From Lysobacterales bacterium (GTDB lineage: Bacteria; Pseudomonadota; Gammaproteobacteria; Xanthomonadales; SZUA-36): DNA of 40,802 nt. A program made the position numbers and the translations under genes. Within the stretch, counting starts at the first letter, position 1; each line of letters begins with the position of its first letter. The notes below the pieces were generated by a model, which saw only the letters and a list, made by a program, of their open reading frames with translations, was not told the DNA's origin and did no database searches. The stretch spans positions 1 to 40,802 of the forward strand of contig JABDPJ010000246.1 in assembly GCA_013042835.1 (NCBI GenBank). The letters run 5' to 3'. Below are positions 9,768 through 17,380 of the stretch, piece after piece.

Positions 9768-10292
9768 TTACAGGGGCGGCAGTGGGGTTTGCCCGTCGGT
9801 CTGGCGCAGCAGTTTGAATAACTTGCGTGCGGCGGTGGGTGGTTTGCCGTGCTTGGCTTCTTTCCTGGCATTTCGGACTAGCTGGCGCAGCGTCTGTACA
9901 TTGATAGCGGGGCATTTTTCGAGCAGTGTGGGTAATTCTTCGTCACCACCCTCAAGCAACCGGTCGCGCCAGGATTCGATCAGGTGAAAACGCGCGCTCG
10001 CCTTGCGGTTTCTATGGTCAAGATTATTGACGGCCTCCACCAGCACTTCATTGTCACGTTTGCGCAGCATTTTCCCCACCGTCATCAACTGTCGCTTCCG
10101 GGCGCCATGCGCGCGGATGCTGCGGGCAAAATCAATCTCGGTGCGCAAGTCGTCATCCAAAGGCATTTTGCCGAGCGTGGCATCCGGCATCGAAATCAGT
10201 TTCTTTGCCAGCTCCAGCAATTCATGTGCTTCGCGTTTACGCTGGCTCTTGCTGATTTCAATCGTTTCATTTTCACTGATAGGTTCGTTCAT
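9768..10292 (-). CDS. darP: Dual-action ribosomal maturation protein DarP (YjgA)
   Basis: DarP associates with late 50S precursors and assists 23S rRNA maturation at the peptidyl-transferase centre. The start at 10292 (complement) gives 174 residues, close to the E. coli length of 183. Recognisable features are an acidic N-terminus, SKSQRKREAHELLELAKKL, LGKMPLDDDLRTEIDFAR, KRQLMTVGKMLRKRD and the closing RQLVRNARKEAKHGKPPTAARKLFKLLR. The last block is the most conserved. GGGAAGG lies just upstream but unusually close to the ATG, so an alternative start at 10313 (seven residues longer) is possible. The gene is divergent from pmbA, an arrangement shared with many gammaproteobacteria; the two starts are only 51 bp apart. 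Confidence 0.94.
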   Translation of the reverse strand: MNEPISENETIEISKSQRKREAHELLELAKKLISMPDATLGKMPLDDDLRTEIDFARSIRAHGARKRQLMTVGKMLRKRDNEVLVEAVNNLDHRNRKASARFHLIESWRDRLLEGGDEELPTLLEKCPAINVQTLRQLVRNARKEAKHGKPPTAARKLFKLLRQTDGQTPLPPL

Positions 10293-10343
10293 GCCTTCCC
10301 GTCTCGCTAACATGGTCAAATTAATTACAGGACACCGCATCCA

Positions 10344-11705
10344 ATGACAGATTCCAATATGGTAGCCCACACAGTGCCTGACCGCGATCAGGAATTATCC
10401 GGCCTGGCGGACTGTGCGCAAGCGGCAATCGACCACGCGCGCAGCCTGGGTGCAGACAGTTCGGAGGTTTCTGCGAGTGCGCACTATGGCCTGGAAGTGG
10501 GTGTGCGTATGGGTGAAGTCGAGACGCTGGAGCACGCCCGCGACCGCGGACTGGCCATCAGTGTTTTCCTTGGCAACAGCAAGGGCCACGCCAGCAGCGG
10601 CGATCTGCGGCCTGATTCAATCAGGAACTGCGTGGAAAAGGCCATGGATATCGCCCGCTTTACGCAGGCCGATACCTGCAACGGACTGGCGCCGCGCGAC
10701 AGGCTGGCGGAGAATTTTCCGGACCTCGATTTGTGGCACCCGCAACCGCTCGATGCCGGTTTGACAGCGCAGAAGGCGCTCGCCTGCGAGGCCGCGGGCC
10801 TGGAAAATTCTGCCATAAGCAATTCGGATGGCGCCTCGGTATCCAGCAGTTTAGGGCTGAATGTCTATGCCAATTCGAATGGTTTCGTGGGACACCGCGA
10901 CGGGACCCGTTACTCGCAAAGCTGCGTGCTGATCGCCGGCAAGGGCGAAACCATGCAGCGCGACTACTGGTATGACTCCAGGCGTGCGCATGTCGACCTT
11001 GAGAGCGTCGAAGAAACCGGCCGGGAGGCGGCACGCAGAACGGCGCGGCGCCTCGGCGCCCGCAACATCCCTACCTGTGAAGTACCGGTGTTGCTCGCAC
11101 CGGAAGTCGCACGCGGCCTGGTCGGTCACATGCTGGCCGCGGTATCCGGAGCGGCGCTGTATCGCAAAGCCTCCTTTCTAATGGATCACGCCGGGCAGCA
11201 GATCTTTCCGGCGTGGATGACGATGTCGGAACGGCCTTTCATCAAACGCGGTGCGGCCAGCACGGCGTTTGACGCCGAGGGCGTTGCGACCGTCGACCGC
11301 GACCTCATCAGTAACGGTATTCTTAACGGATATGTGCTGGACAGCTACGCGGCGCGCAGGCTGGGCCTGGAAACGACCGGCAACGCTGGCGGCGTTCACA
11401 ACCTGGTCGTGCAAGCGGGCCGCTTTTCAGCCGCGGAACTGATGCAGCAAATGGGTACCGGCCTGCTGGTCACCGAGGTGATGGGGCAGGGCGTCAGTAT
11501 CGTCACCGGCGACTATTCCCGCGGCGCCGGCGGTTTCTGGGTCGAAAACGGCGAGATTCAATTTCCGGTCGATGAGGTGACCATAGCCGGCAACCTGAAA
11601 GACATGTTCATGTGCATGGAAGCGGTCGGAACGGATATGGATGAACGTTCCAACGTGAGGTCCGGTTCGATCCTGATGGGTAAAATGACCGTGGCCGGAT
11701 CCTAG
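10344..11705 (+). CDS. pmbA: Metalloprotease subunit PmbA/TldE
   Basis: PmbA (TldE) is the non-catalytic partner of TldD, so the pair forms the active peptidase. The product is 453 residues (450 in E. coli). It has the homologous fold but lacks the HExxxH motif, as expected. Characteristic segments include RMGEVETLEHARDRGLAISVFLG, the central EVARGLVGHML, and the C-terminal GTGLLVTEVMGQGVSIVTGDYSRGAGGFWVENGEI-type glycine-rich block, ending in GSILMGKMTVAGS. The ATG at 10344 has AGGACA about 10 bp upstream. The 51-bp gap to divergent darP must hold promoters for both. The downstream HELLH-motif gene starts 16 bp after its stop. Confidence 0.96.
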   Translation: MTDSNMVAHTVPDRDQELSGLADCAQAAIDHARSLGADSSEVSASAHYGLEVGVRMGEVETLEHARDRGLAISVFLGNSKGHASSGDLRPDSIRNCVEKAMDIARFTQADTCNGLAPRDRLAENFPDLDLWHPQPLDAGLTAQKALACEAAGLENSAISNSDGASVSSSLGLNVYANSNGFVGHRDGTRYSQSCVLIAGKGETMQRDYWYDSRRAHVDLESVEETGREAARRTARRLGARNIPTCEVPVLLAPEVARGLVGHMLAAVSGAALYRKASFLMDHAGQQIFPAWMTMSERPFIKRGAASTAFDAEGVATVDRDLISNGILNGYVLDSYAARRLGLETTGNAGGVHNLVVQAGRFSAAELMQQMGTGLLVTEVMGQGVSIVTGDYSRGAGGFWVENGEIQFPVDEVTIAGNLKDMFMCMEAVGTDMDERSNVRSGSILMGKMTVAGS

Positions 11706-11721
11706 GCCGGTTGCCGATCAC

Positions 11722-12501
11722 GTGTTGCGTTACATACGCATCGGTATTCTCCTCACCATACTGGTGGTGGTCGCGGGCAACCAGTGGTTAACCGAAAACC
11801 GTTTCAGTAGTTGGGAGAAGCCCCTGTGGATCAGCATCTACCCGGTGCTGGCTGAGCCCGGTGAAGGAGTGCGCCGCTATGCGGAAAATCTGGATGCGGC
11901 TGCTTTCGAAGACATCGTGGAATTTTTCGGGCAACAGGCGCGCCGTTATGGGCGTGAACTCGAACCCGCAATCGTCATCCAGGTGGCGCGCCCACTGACG
12001 GCCCAGCCACCGGCTCTGCCGACCGAAGGTTCCCGGCTGGACACCGCATTGTGGAGTCTGAAAATGCGCTGGTGGTCGTGGAGAAACGGCCGGCAGGACG
12101 GCATGGTCAGTGATGATGTCAGGATGTATGTGCTTTACCAGGAGCGCAAACCGGATACCGCGCTTGAGCGTTCCGTGGGCATCAAGAACGGCAGCTACGG
12201 CCTGGTTAACGCGGTGGCCTCGCGGCGTGAAGCCGCTCACAACCGCATTGTCATCGCCCATGAGTTATTGCATATCCTGGGCGCGATCGACAAGTACGAC
12301 CTGAATACCGGCCAGCCCCTGCCTCCCGGCGGCCTGGCAGACCCTTCAAAGTCCCCCTTGTACCCGCAGGAACGCGCGGAAATCATGGGTGGGCGTATCG
12401 CGGTGTCCGCTAACCGTTGGCGGCATCCTGCGAGCCTGGCTTATTGTGTTATCGGCGCTGAAACAGCGGCGGAGATAGGCTGGATTACCAACCAACCCTA
12501 A
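11722..12501 (+). CDS. Membrane-anchored protein with HELLH zinc-protease-like motif, function unknown
   Basis: The 259-residue product is not from a family I can name. A GTG at 11722 starts it, immediately followed by a hydrophobic helix (about residues 5-20, IRIGILLTILVVVAGN) that looks like a signal anchor, so most of the protein should be periplasmic. An HExxH motif, H180-ELL-H184, is followed by LGAIDKYD and then by LYPQERAEIMGGRI; in metalloproteases a residue downstream of HExxH gives the third zinc ligand, and D190 or E/D residues further on are candidates. It starts only 16 bp after pmbA, so co-transcription with this peptidase subunit is likely. The initiation region has no strong Shine-Dalgarno, so the start is moderately certain. 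Peptidase activity is inferred from the motif only. Confidence 0.75.
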   Translation: MLRYIRIGILLTILVVVAGNQWLTENRFSSWEKPLWISIYPVLAEPGEGVRRYAENLDAAAFEDIVEFFGQQARRYGRELEPAIVIQVARPLTAQPPALPTEGSRLDTALWSLKMRWWSWRNGRQDGMVSDDVRMYVLYQERKPDTALERSVGIKNGSYGLVNAVASRREAAHNRIVIAHELLHILGAIDKYDLNTGQPLPPGGLADPSKSPLYPQERAEIMGGRIAVSANRWRHPASLAYCVIGAETAAEIGWITNQP

Positions 12502-12519
12502 AGCAGGTCAATTCCTGCT
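12502..12519. terminator. Hairpin between convergent genes, possible bidirectional terminator
   Basis: AGCAGG and CCTGCT form a perfect 6-bp stem around a 6-base loop, directly after the stop of the HELLH-motif gene and before the stop of the opposite-strand dehydrogenase. A weaker outer pairing extends it. No T-run follows on either side, so intrinsic termination is only suggested by its position. Confidence 0.35.
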
Positions 12520-12538
12520 GCCAGCACGTCTTAGGTTG

Positions 12539-13387
12539 TCAGTCCGTCACCCGCCAGTGCTTTGCAGTCCGGGCGGAAAGCTTTTTTGCCAGCCAGGGCA
12601 GGTAGCGGCTTATGAAGACCGTGAACTTGTATTGTGCGCCGGGGATCACCAGCAACTTGACCTTTTCCGCCGACATGGCTTCGAGCGTATCCGCGACGAC
12701 GTCCTTGGCATCCAGCCATAAATAGCCGGGAAGCTTGCTGATCATTTCGCGGGTGCCGCTGACATCGTGAAACTCACTGTAGGTGAAGCCCGGGCATAAG
12801 GCGCAGACCTTGACGCCGGTTTTGGTATTTTCCAGCGCCAGCGACTCGCTGAACTTGATCAGGAATGCTTTGCTGGCCCCGTACAGTGTGTGGCCCGCGC
12901 TTGCCGGTGCGATGCCGGCGATCGAGGCGACGTTTACGATGTGGCCGCGGCCGCGTTTTTGCATGCCGGGCAGCAGCCGCCAGGTCAGTTCACAGACGGC
13001 GGTCATCATGACCTGGATAAAGTCGGCGTGTTCCTGCCAGTCCGGTACATGAAAGCTTCCGGGAATTCCGTACCCGGCATTATTGACCAGGTAGTCGATG
13101 TTCACGTTTGCCTGCTCCAGGCGCTCGACGATCATCCGGCTGGCGTCAGCTTTGGACAGGTCGGCAGTGATGATGATGCTGTTGGCTCCATGCCTGGTCC
13201 TGAGCTCATCCGCTATTGCTTTCAGCTTGTCCTCCCGCCTGGCGATCAGTACCAGCTGATAGCCTCCGGCGGCCAGTTGCCTGCAAAACTCCGCACCAAT
13301 ACCGGCGGAAGCACCCGTCACCAATGCCCATGGCTTCTGATTATCCTGCGGCGGTTTTTCCTGAACCATTCTATTGACCTGTATCAT
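12539..13387 (-). CDS. Short-chain dehydrogenase/reductase (SDR) family oxidoreductase
   Basis: This is a 282-residue classical-type SDR. Visible from the long start: TGASAGIG nucleotide-binding loop (residues 24-31), RREDKL after the second strand favouring NADP(H), NNAGYG (102-107), catalytic Ser155 (VNVASIAG) and YGASK with Tyr169 and Lys173. The C-terminal LPWLAKKLSARTAK tail is basic. The usual Asn of the SDR tetrad, expected just before the TA-x-x-LT helix segment, appears to be Met127. The substrate cannot be told; similar proteins act on fatty-acyl, keto or steroid-like compounds. A second ATG at 13369 has AGGT at good spacing and would remove six residues. The gene is convergent with the HELLH gene and divergent from the NnrU gene. 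Confidence 0.88.
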   Translation of the reverse strand: MIQVNRMVQEKPPQDNQKPWALVTGASAGIGAEFCRQLAAGGYQLVLIARREDKLKAIADELRTRHGANSIIITADLSKADASRMIVERLEQANVNIDYLVNNAGYGIPGSFHVPDWQEHADFIQVMMTAVCELTWRLLPGMQKRGRGHIVNVASIAGIAPASAGHTLYGASKAFLIKFSESLALENTKTGVKVCALCPGFTYSEFHDVSGTREMISKLPGYLWLDAKDVVADTLEAMSAEKVKLLVIPGAQYKFTVFISRYLPWLAKKLSARTAKHWRVTD

Positions 13388-13391
13388 GTGA

Positions 13392-13419
13392 TTGAGCTTG
13401 TATGCTACTACACTTTAAA
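13392..13419 (+). promoter_or_regulatory. Possible sigma-70 promoter for the NnrU-family gene
   Basis: TTGAGC (13392-13397) and TTTAAA (13414-13419) are separated by 16 bp, each matching four of six consensus bases. They lie in the divergent gap between the dehydrogenase and the NnrU-family gene, about 65 bp upstream of the latter's ATG. The match is modest and was judged by eye. Confidence 0.3.
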
Positions 13420-13483
13420 AGGGCTGGTTCCATGCACGCGAGCGGGTGCAGCGGACCGGGATGAATTGCGGAGTACCAGAACC

Positions 13484-14065
13484 ATGACACGTCTCGTATT
13501 GGGTGTATTGCTTTGGAGTGTTGTTCACTTGTTTCCCGGCCTGGCGCCCGGGTTGAAAAATGCTGTGATCAAGCATGTCGGTGAATACCCGTATAAAGGC
13601 ATATTCCTGGTATTCATGGTCGTGGCGCTGTACCTGATAATCTCGGGCTGGGCCTCGATGACGCCGGTGGAGCCCGATGTTCTGGTGCCGTTGTACACGG
13701 CGCCGGAGTGGGGTGGACACGCGGCGGCCGTGCTGGTTTTGCTGGGGTTTATCCTGTTTCTTGCGCCCTATCCGCCCAACAATATCAAGCGGATGATGCG
13801 CCACCCGCAGTTGATTGGCGTGGTGGCCTGGAGTGTCGGTCATCTGCTTGCCGTCGGAACGGCGCGCTCGCTGGTGCTGTTTGGTGGCCTCGCCGTCTGG
13901 TCGGTCATCGAAATACTGGTGATTAACCGGCGCGAAGGTGCCTGGGTCAAACCTGAAAAAGCGCCGCTAAAAAAAGACCTTGGAATGGTGTTGTTCAGTG
14001 TACTGGCCTACCTGGCATTCCTGTACACACACCACCTTCTTTTCGGTGGGACGGAATTGATCTGA
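13484..14065 (+). CDS. NnrU family membrane protein
   Basis: NnrU-family proteins are small multi-spanning inner-membrane proteins first noted beside denitrification genes; their activity is not established, though distant similarity to membrane methyltransferases has been suggested. The ATG at 13484 gives 193 residues. The frame is open far upstream, but that part is antisense to the dehydrogenase and not conserved. About five or six hydrophobic segments are visible (near residues 3-20, 38-57, 77-95, 108-127, 131-150, 167-186). Family-type motifs include the N-terminal WSVVHLFPGLAPGLK and the central RHPQLIGVVAWSVGHLLAVGT. No nitrate, nitrite or nitric-oxide reductase gene is in this window, so a nitrogen-oxide role has no support here. 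Confidence 0.85.
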   Translation: MTRLVLGVLLWSVVHLFPGLAPGLKNAVIKHVGEYPYKGIFLVFMVVALYLIISGWASMTPVEPDVLVPLYTAPEWGGHAAAVLVLLGFILFLAPYPPNNIKRMMRHPQLIGVVAWSVGHLLAVGTARSLVLFGGLAVWSVIEILVINRREGAWVKPEKAPLKKDLGMVLFSVLAYLAFLYTHHLLFGGTELI

Positions 14066-14071
14066 ATCCTG

Positions 14072-14089
14072 CCCGCTTTGGCGGGAGTT
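14072..14089 (+). terminator. Weak intrinsic terminator after the NnrU-family gene
   Basis: CCCGC and GGCGGG-type arms (14072-14076 and 14081-14085) form a 5-bp GC-rich stem around TTTG, followed by AGTTTT. It starts 7 bp after the stop codon. The T-run is short, so it is a weak candidate. The rest of the 247-bp gap to tpiA contains a small GCCTG-GACA-CAGGC hairpin (14159-14172), an A/T-rich stretch and the promoter listed next; no gene was seen. Confidence 0.4.
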
Positions 14090-14245
14090 TTGACGAACGC
14101 GGTTGCTGCCGGAGGGCCGGCATTTGGAGCGCCTGACGGGCAGAAGGGTAAAAAACCTGCCTGGACACAGGCTTTAAAAGAAAAAATTGACCTGCATCAT
14201 TTGTTTTTTTCTCGATGTAAAGCATCATCCCTCTCGATTTTTGGC

Positions 14246-14274
14246 TTGCGACATGGGTAGCGTGTGGGTATGCT
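14246..14274 (+). promoter_or_regulatory. Candidate sigma-70 promoter for tpiA-secG-tRNA-Leu-nuo
   Basis: TTGCGA (14246-14251) and TATGCT (14269-14274) are spaced by exactly 17 bp, each with four of six consensus bases. Transcription would begin near 14281, about 32 bp upstream of the tpiA ATG. An AAGGAT Shine-Dalgarno follows at 14303-14308. It is the best promoter-like site seen between the NnrU-family gene and tpiA. Confidence 0.45.
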
Positions 14275-14312
14275 TGCGCGCCTTAGCGAAAGCGGTGCTT
14301 TAAAGGATAAGA

Positions 14313-15068
14313 ATGATGAGAAAAATACTGGTCGCAGGTAACTGGAAGATGCATGGTTCCAAGTCCATGGTCCGTTCATTGCTCGACGGTCTGCTGGCTG
14401 GCAGTTCGGCGCAAGGCAAGGCTGACCTGGCCGTGTTTCCCTCCTTTCCCTATCTTTCCCTGGCCGAGTCGATTCTTAGTGGCAGCCATATCCAGTGGGG
14501 CGGGCAGACACTGAACCCAAATGCTCAGGGCGCCCACACGGGTGAAACCAGCGGCAATATGCTGGTTGACATGGGTTGCCGGTATGTTTTGGTTGGCCAT
14601 TCAGAGCGGCGTGCAATCTATGGCGAAAGCGACGAGGACGTTGCCACGCGCTTCAATGCCGCCCAGGATGCAGGTCTGGAACCGGTCTTGTGCGTCGGCG
14701 AGACGCTCGAAGAGCGCGAAGCGGGTGAAACCGAGGCAGTCGTCGAGCGTCAGCTGGATGCAGTCATCAACCGTGTCGGTATCGACGCTTTCAGCCGGGC
14801 CATCATCGCCTACGAACCGGTCTGGGCTATTGGAACCGGATTGACCGCATCGCCGGAACAGGCGCAGTCCGTTCATGCATTTATACGTGACAAACTGTTA
14901 TCGCTCAATGGTATAATAGCTGATCAACTACGTATTCTTTACGGCGGCAGTGTGAAAGGTTCCAATGCCGCCGAATTGTTTGCCCAGGGTGATATTGATG
15001 GCGGGCTCGTTGGAGGAGCTTCATTAACAGCTGAAGACTTCCTCGCAATCTACAACGCCGTTGCCTGA
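14313..15068 (+). CDS. tpiA: Triosephosphate isomerase
   Basis: TpiA interconverts dihydroxyacetone phosphate and glyceraldehyde 3-phosphate in glycolysis and gluconeogenesis. The 251-residue product has every catalytic element: Asn10 and Lys12 in AGNWKMHG, His96 in VGHSERR, Glu168 in [11 protein letters not shown] (with the flexible loop 6 following), and phosphate-binding [10 protein letters not shown] and GGLVGGASL. Two ATGs lie in tandem at 14313 and 14316; the AAGGAT Shine-Dalgarno serves either. secG follows after 27 bp. The tpiA-secG-tRNA-Leu-nuoA order is common among gamma- and betaproteobacteria. Confidence 0.98.
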   Translation: MMRKILVAGNWKMHGSKSMVRSLLDGLLAGSSAQGKADLAVFPSFPYLSLAESILSGSHIQWGGQTLNPNAQGAHTGETSGNMLVDMGCRYVLVGHSERRAIYGESDEDVATRFNAAQDAGLEPVLCVGETLEEREAGETEAVVERQLDAVINRVGIDAFSRAIIAYEPVWAIGTGLTASPEQAQSVHAFIRDKLLSLNGIIADQLRILYGGSVKGSNAAELFAQGDIDGGLVGGASLTAEDFLAIYNAVA

Positions 15069-15095
15069 CGGGTACTTTACAGAACGGAATAAACT

Positions 15096-15581
15096 ATGCA
15101 GGTTTTAAATATATTTCATGTGCTTATCGCCATTGCGATGATCGCTTTTATCTTGATTCAGAAAGGTGCCGGCGCGACCGCCGGCGCCGCTTTCGGAAGT
15201 GGCGCGTCGGGGACCGTTTTCGGTTCACGCGGTGCGGGCAACTTTTTGTCGCGCAGCACCTGGGTGATGGCGGCCTTGTTTTGCCTGATCAGCCTGACCA
15301 TGGCGGTCATGGCCTCGCGCAGCAGCCTTGAGCCCGAAACCGATCTCGGTGTCGTCGCCAGTACGCCGGCTACCGAAGAGGTTGCCGAGCAGGTTGTACC
15401 GGAAGTGCCGGTGGTGATAAGTGCCACCGATCCCTCGGACATGCCCTCGATTGATGCCGTGATTGCTGAGCCGGCGTCAGATGTGAATGCCGGCGATGTG
15501 CCGGTGATAGAAACAGACCCTGATACAGTGCCTCCCAAGGATGGCTCTGGTGAAGATGCCTCTGGCAACGAAGGGTTCTGA
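15096..15581 (+). CDS. secG: Protein translocase subunit SecG with acidic C-terminal extension
   Basis: SecG is the small accessory subunit of the SecYEG channel and aids SecA-driven export. The N-terminal 75 residues hold the complete family core: a first membrane helix (about 3-20), the Gly/Ala-rich GAGATAGAAFGSGASGTVFG loop region with GNFLSRST, and a second helix (about 52-70). After that come roughly 85 residues rich in Ala, Pro, Val, Asp and Glu, so the product is 161 residues compared with 110 in E. coli. The tail looks disordered and has no motif I recognise. ACGGA precedes the ATG at 8 bp. The tRNA-Leu begins only 13 bp after the stop, implying a shared transcript. Confidence 0.95.
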   Translation: MQVLNIFHVLIAIAMIAFILIQKGAGATAGAAFGSGASGTVFGSRGAGNFLSRSTWVMAALFCLISLTMAVMASRSSLEPETDLGVVASTPATEEVAEQVVPEVPVVISATDPSDMPSIDAVIAEPASDVNAGDVPVIETDPDTVPPKDGSGEDASGNEGF

Positions 15582-15594
15582 GGTAAAAAGAACA

Positions 15595-15679
15595 GCCCAA
15601 GTGGTGGAATTGGTAGACACGCTATCTTGAGGGGGTAGTGACGAAAGTCGTGCCGGTTCGAGTCCGGCCTTGGGCACCA
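15595..15679 (+). tRNA. tRNA-Leu (anticodon GAG)
   Basis: Acceptor arms GCCCAAG (15595-15601) and CTTGGGC (15669-15675) pair fully, followed by an encoded ACCA end. The D arm contains GGTAGAC. The anticodon stem CTATC/GGTAG closes the loop TTGAGGG with GAG, reading leucine CUC/CUU. A long class-II variable arm lies around GTGACGAAAGTCGT, and the T arm has GCCGG-TTCGAGT-CCGGC. Length is 85 nt including CCA. Position between secG and nuoA is typical; it probably arises by processing of a longer transcript. Confidence 0.97.
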
Positions 15680-15686
15680 TTAAAAT

Positions 15687-15705
15687 GGGTGGGGTTTAGC
15701 CGCCC
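15687..15705 (+). other. Hairpin between tRNA-Leu and nuoA
   Basis: GGGTGG (15687-15692) pairs with CCGCCC (15700-15705), including one T-G wobble, around a 7-base loop. No T-run follows. It would form the 5' end of the nuo mRNA after tRNA processing and might stabilise it; this is inferred. Confidence 0.4.
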
Positions 15706-15728
15706 GAAAACTGAATTGAGACCGGAGT

Positions 15729-16085
15729 ATGCTTGCACAATACCTGCCAATTCTGATTTTTCTCTGTATTTCTACAGTTATCGGCGTCGTGCTGGTAACA
15801 CTCGGGAGTTTTCTGGGCCCAACCAAGCCCGACAGTGAAAAATTGTCTCCTTACGAGTGCGGTTTCGAAGCCTTTGAGGACACGCGCTCGAAGTTCGATG
15901 TCCGCTACTACCTTGTAGCGATCCTGTTTATCATTTTTGATCTTGAAATAACTTTCTTCCTGCCCTGGGCGCTGGCCCTCGATACGCTGGGAGTTTTCGC
16001 CGTGGTCGCCATGCTGGTATTCGTTCTTGAACTGGTTGTTGGTTACTTCGTGATCTGGAAAAGAGGGGCTCTGGAATGGGAATGA
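15729..16085 (+). CDS. nuoA: NADH-quinone oxidoreductase subunit A
   Basis: NuoA (ND3 homologue) is a membrane subunit of complex I at the junction with the quinone-binding peripheral arm. The product is 118 residues with three hydrophobic helices (about 5-27, 60-82, 88-110). The conserved ND3 loop reads [24 protein letters not shown], including the Cys near residue 44 that marks the active/deactive switch region in mitochondria, followed by [15 protein letters not shown]. It is the first gene of a complete 14-gene nuo operon. nuoB overlaps its end by 10 bp. Confidence 0.97.
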   Translation: MLAQYLPILIFLCISTVIGVVLVTLGSFLGPTKPDSEKLSPYECGFEAFEDTRSKFDVRYYLVAILFIIFDLEITFFLPWALALDTLGVFAVVAMLVFVLELVVGYFVIWKRGALEWE

Positions 16086-16627
16086 TGGACATTATGTACC
16101 CCGGTCGGGGTACCGAGTTGGGTGAAGTCGATGACATTCTGCGGCCAAATGCCGACAGCAATCCACTGCTGGCCCGGGGAGTCGTGACCACCTCACTTGA
16201 CGCACTGATCAATTGGGCGCGAACCGGCTCCATGTGGCCGGTTTCTTTTGGCCTTGCCTGTTGCGCAGTGGAAATGATGCAGGCGGGCGCGGCCCGTTAC
16301 GATCTTGACAGGCTGGGGGTTATTTTTCGTCCCAGCCCGCGCCAGTCGGACGTGATGATCGTGGCCGGAACGCTGGTCAATAAAATGGCGCCGGCGATGC
16401 GCAAGGTGTACGACCAGATGGCCGAACCCAGGTGGGTGATTTCCATGGGTTCCTGCGCCAACGGCGGTGGTTACTATCATTATTCTTACTCGGTCACGCG
16501 CGGTTGTGACCGCATCGTGCCGGTGGATGTGTATGTGCCCGGTTGCCCGCCGACGGCGGAAGCCCTGATTTACGGCATTTTGCAGTTGCAGAAGAAAGTC
16601 CGCCGTACCGATACGATTGCCAGGTAA
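16076..16627 (+). CDS. nuoB: NADH-quinone oxidoreductase subunit B
   Basis: NuoB (PSST homologue) carries cluster N2, the last iron-sulphur centre before quinone. The 183-residue product has the four cysteine ligands: tandem C62-C63 in [10 protein letters not shown]127 in [11 protein letters not shown] and C157 in [11 protein letters not shown]. The ATG at 16076 has AGAGGGG about 7 bp upstream and overlaps nuoA by 10 bp; other in-frame ATGs at 16082 and 16085 are possible. Length is typical for alpha- and gammaproteobacterial forms. Confidence 0.97.
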   Translation: MGMMDIMYPGRGTELGEVDDILRPNADSNPLLARGVVTTSLDALINWARTGSMWPVSFGLACCAVEMMQAGAARYDLDRLGVIFRPSPRQSDVMIVAGTLVNKMAPAMRKVYDQMAEPRWVISMGSCANGGGYYHYSYSVTRGCDRIVPVDVYVPGCPPTAEALIYGILQLQKKVRRTDTIAR

Positions 16628-16631
16628 AGCT

Positions 16632-17378
16632 ATGATTGACATGTCCAATAGCCTGTCCGATCAACTTGAAGCATGTTTCGGCGAACGGATCACCGTGTCC
16701 GACCCGGACCGTGGAATGGTTACGATCCAGGTTCCTGTTGATGAATGGTTGGAAGTTGCCCAGACGCTTCGCGATGACCCACGCTTTGCATTCGGCCAGT
16801 TGACCGATCTCTGCGGTGTGGATTTTCTTGGCTATGGCCAGGAAGAGTGGGAAACATCCGAAGCGACAAGCGAGGGTTTCAGCCGCGGTGTCGAGGGTCT
16901 CGGGCCGGGGCGTTTTGACTGGAAAAGCCGCCCCGAAGCCGGTGATGCCGAGCAGCGTTTCGGCGTAGTTGCCCACCTGCTTTCGCATAGCCAGAACATG
17001 CGCTTGCGCATGGCGACGTTCGCTGCTGACGAAGGCCTGCCTATCGTGCCGTCGCTGGTGGAAATCTGGAACTCGGCCAACTGGTACGAGCGGGAGACTT
17101 TCGACCTTTTCGGAATAATTTTTGAAGGTCATCCCGATCTGCGCAGGATTTTGACGGACTATGGTTTCACCGGACACCCGTTCCGCAAGGATTTCCCGCT
17201 GATTGGCAACGTTACCGTCCGTTACGACGAAGAGAAGGGCCGCGTGGTCTACGAACCGGTGGAGATTGAGCCCCGGGTACTGGTGCCGCGCGTCATACGT
17301 GAAGATTCACGTTATAACTCAGACGATATCGACAGGGCGGCGGATGATGCCGGGTCCCTGGCGTCCGGGACAGAATAA
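16632..17378 (+). CDS. nuoC: NADH-quinone oxidoreductase subunit C (separate from D)
   Basis: NuoC (30-kDa subunit) is part of the hydrophilic arm near the quinone site. ATG 16632, preceded by AGGT at 7 bp and 4 bp past the nuoB stop, gives 248 residues. The family signature is [20 protein letters not shown] followed by [12 protein letters not shown]. Between residues 65 and 105 an insert rich in Glu, Gly and Arg ([16 protein letters not shown] onward) separates the [10 protein letters not shown] strand from [11 protein letters not shown] recall similar inserts in xanthomonad NuoC. Unlike E. coli, where C and D are fused, nuoD is a separate gene starting 2 bp later. Confidence 0.96.
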   Translation: MIDMSNSLSDQLEACFGERITVSDPDRGMVTIQVPVDEWLEVAQTLRDDPRFAFGQLTDLCGVDFLGYGQEEWETSEATSEGFSRGVEGLGPGRFDWKSRPEAGDAEQRFGVVAHLLSHSQNMRLRMATFAADEGLPIVPSLVEIWNSANWYERETFDLFGIIFEGHPDLRRILTDYGFTGHPFRKDFPLIGNVTVRYDEEKGRVVYEPVEIEPRVLVPRVIREDSRYNSDDIDRAADDAGSLASGTE

Positions 17379-17380
17379 AC

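Noticed and set aside
12890-13483. Upstream extension of the NnrU-family frame giving 391 residues
   Set aside because: The extra 198 codons are antisense to the dehydrogenase gene, while ATG 13484 begins exactly at the family N-terminus.
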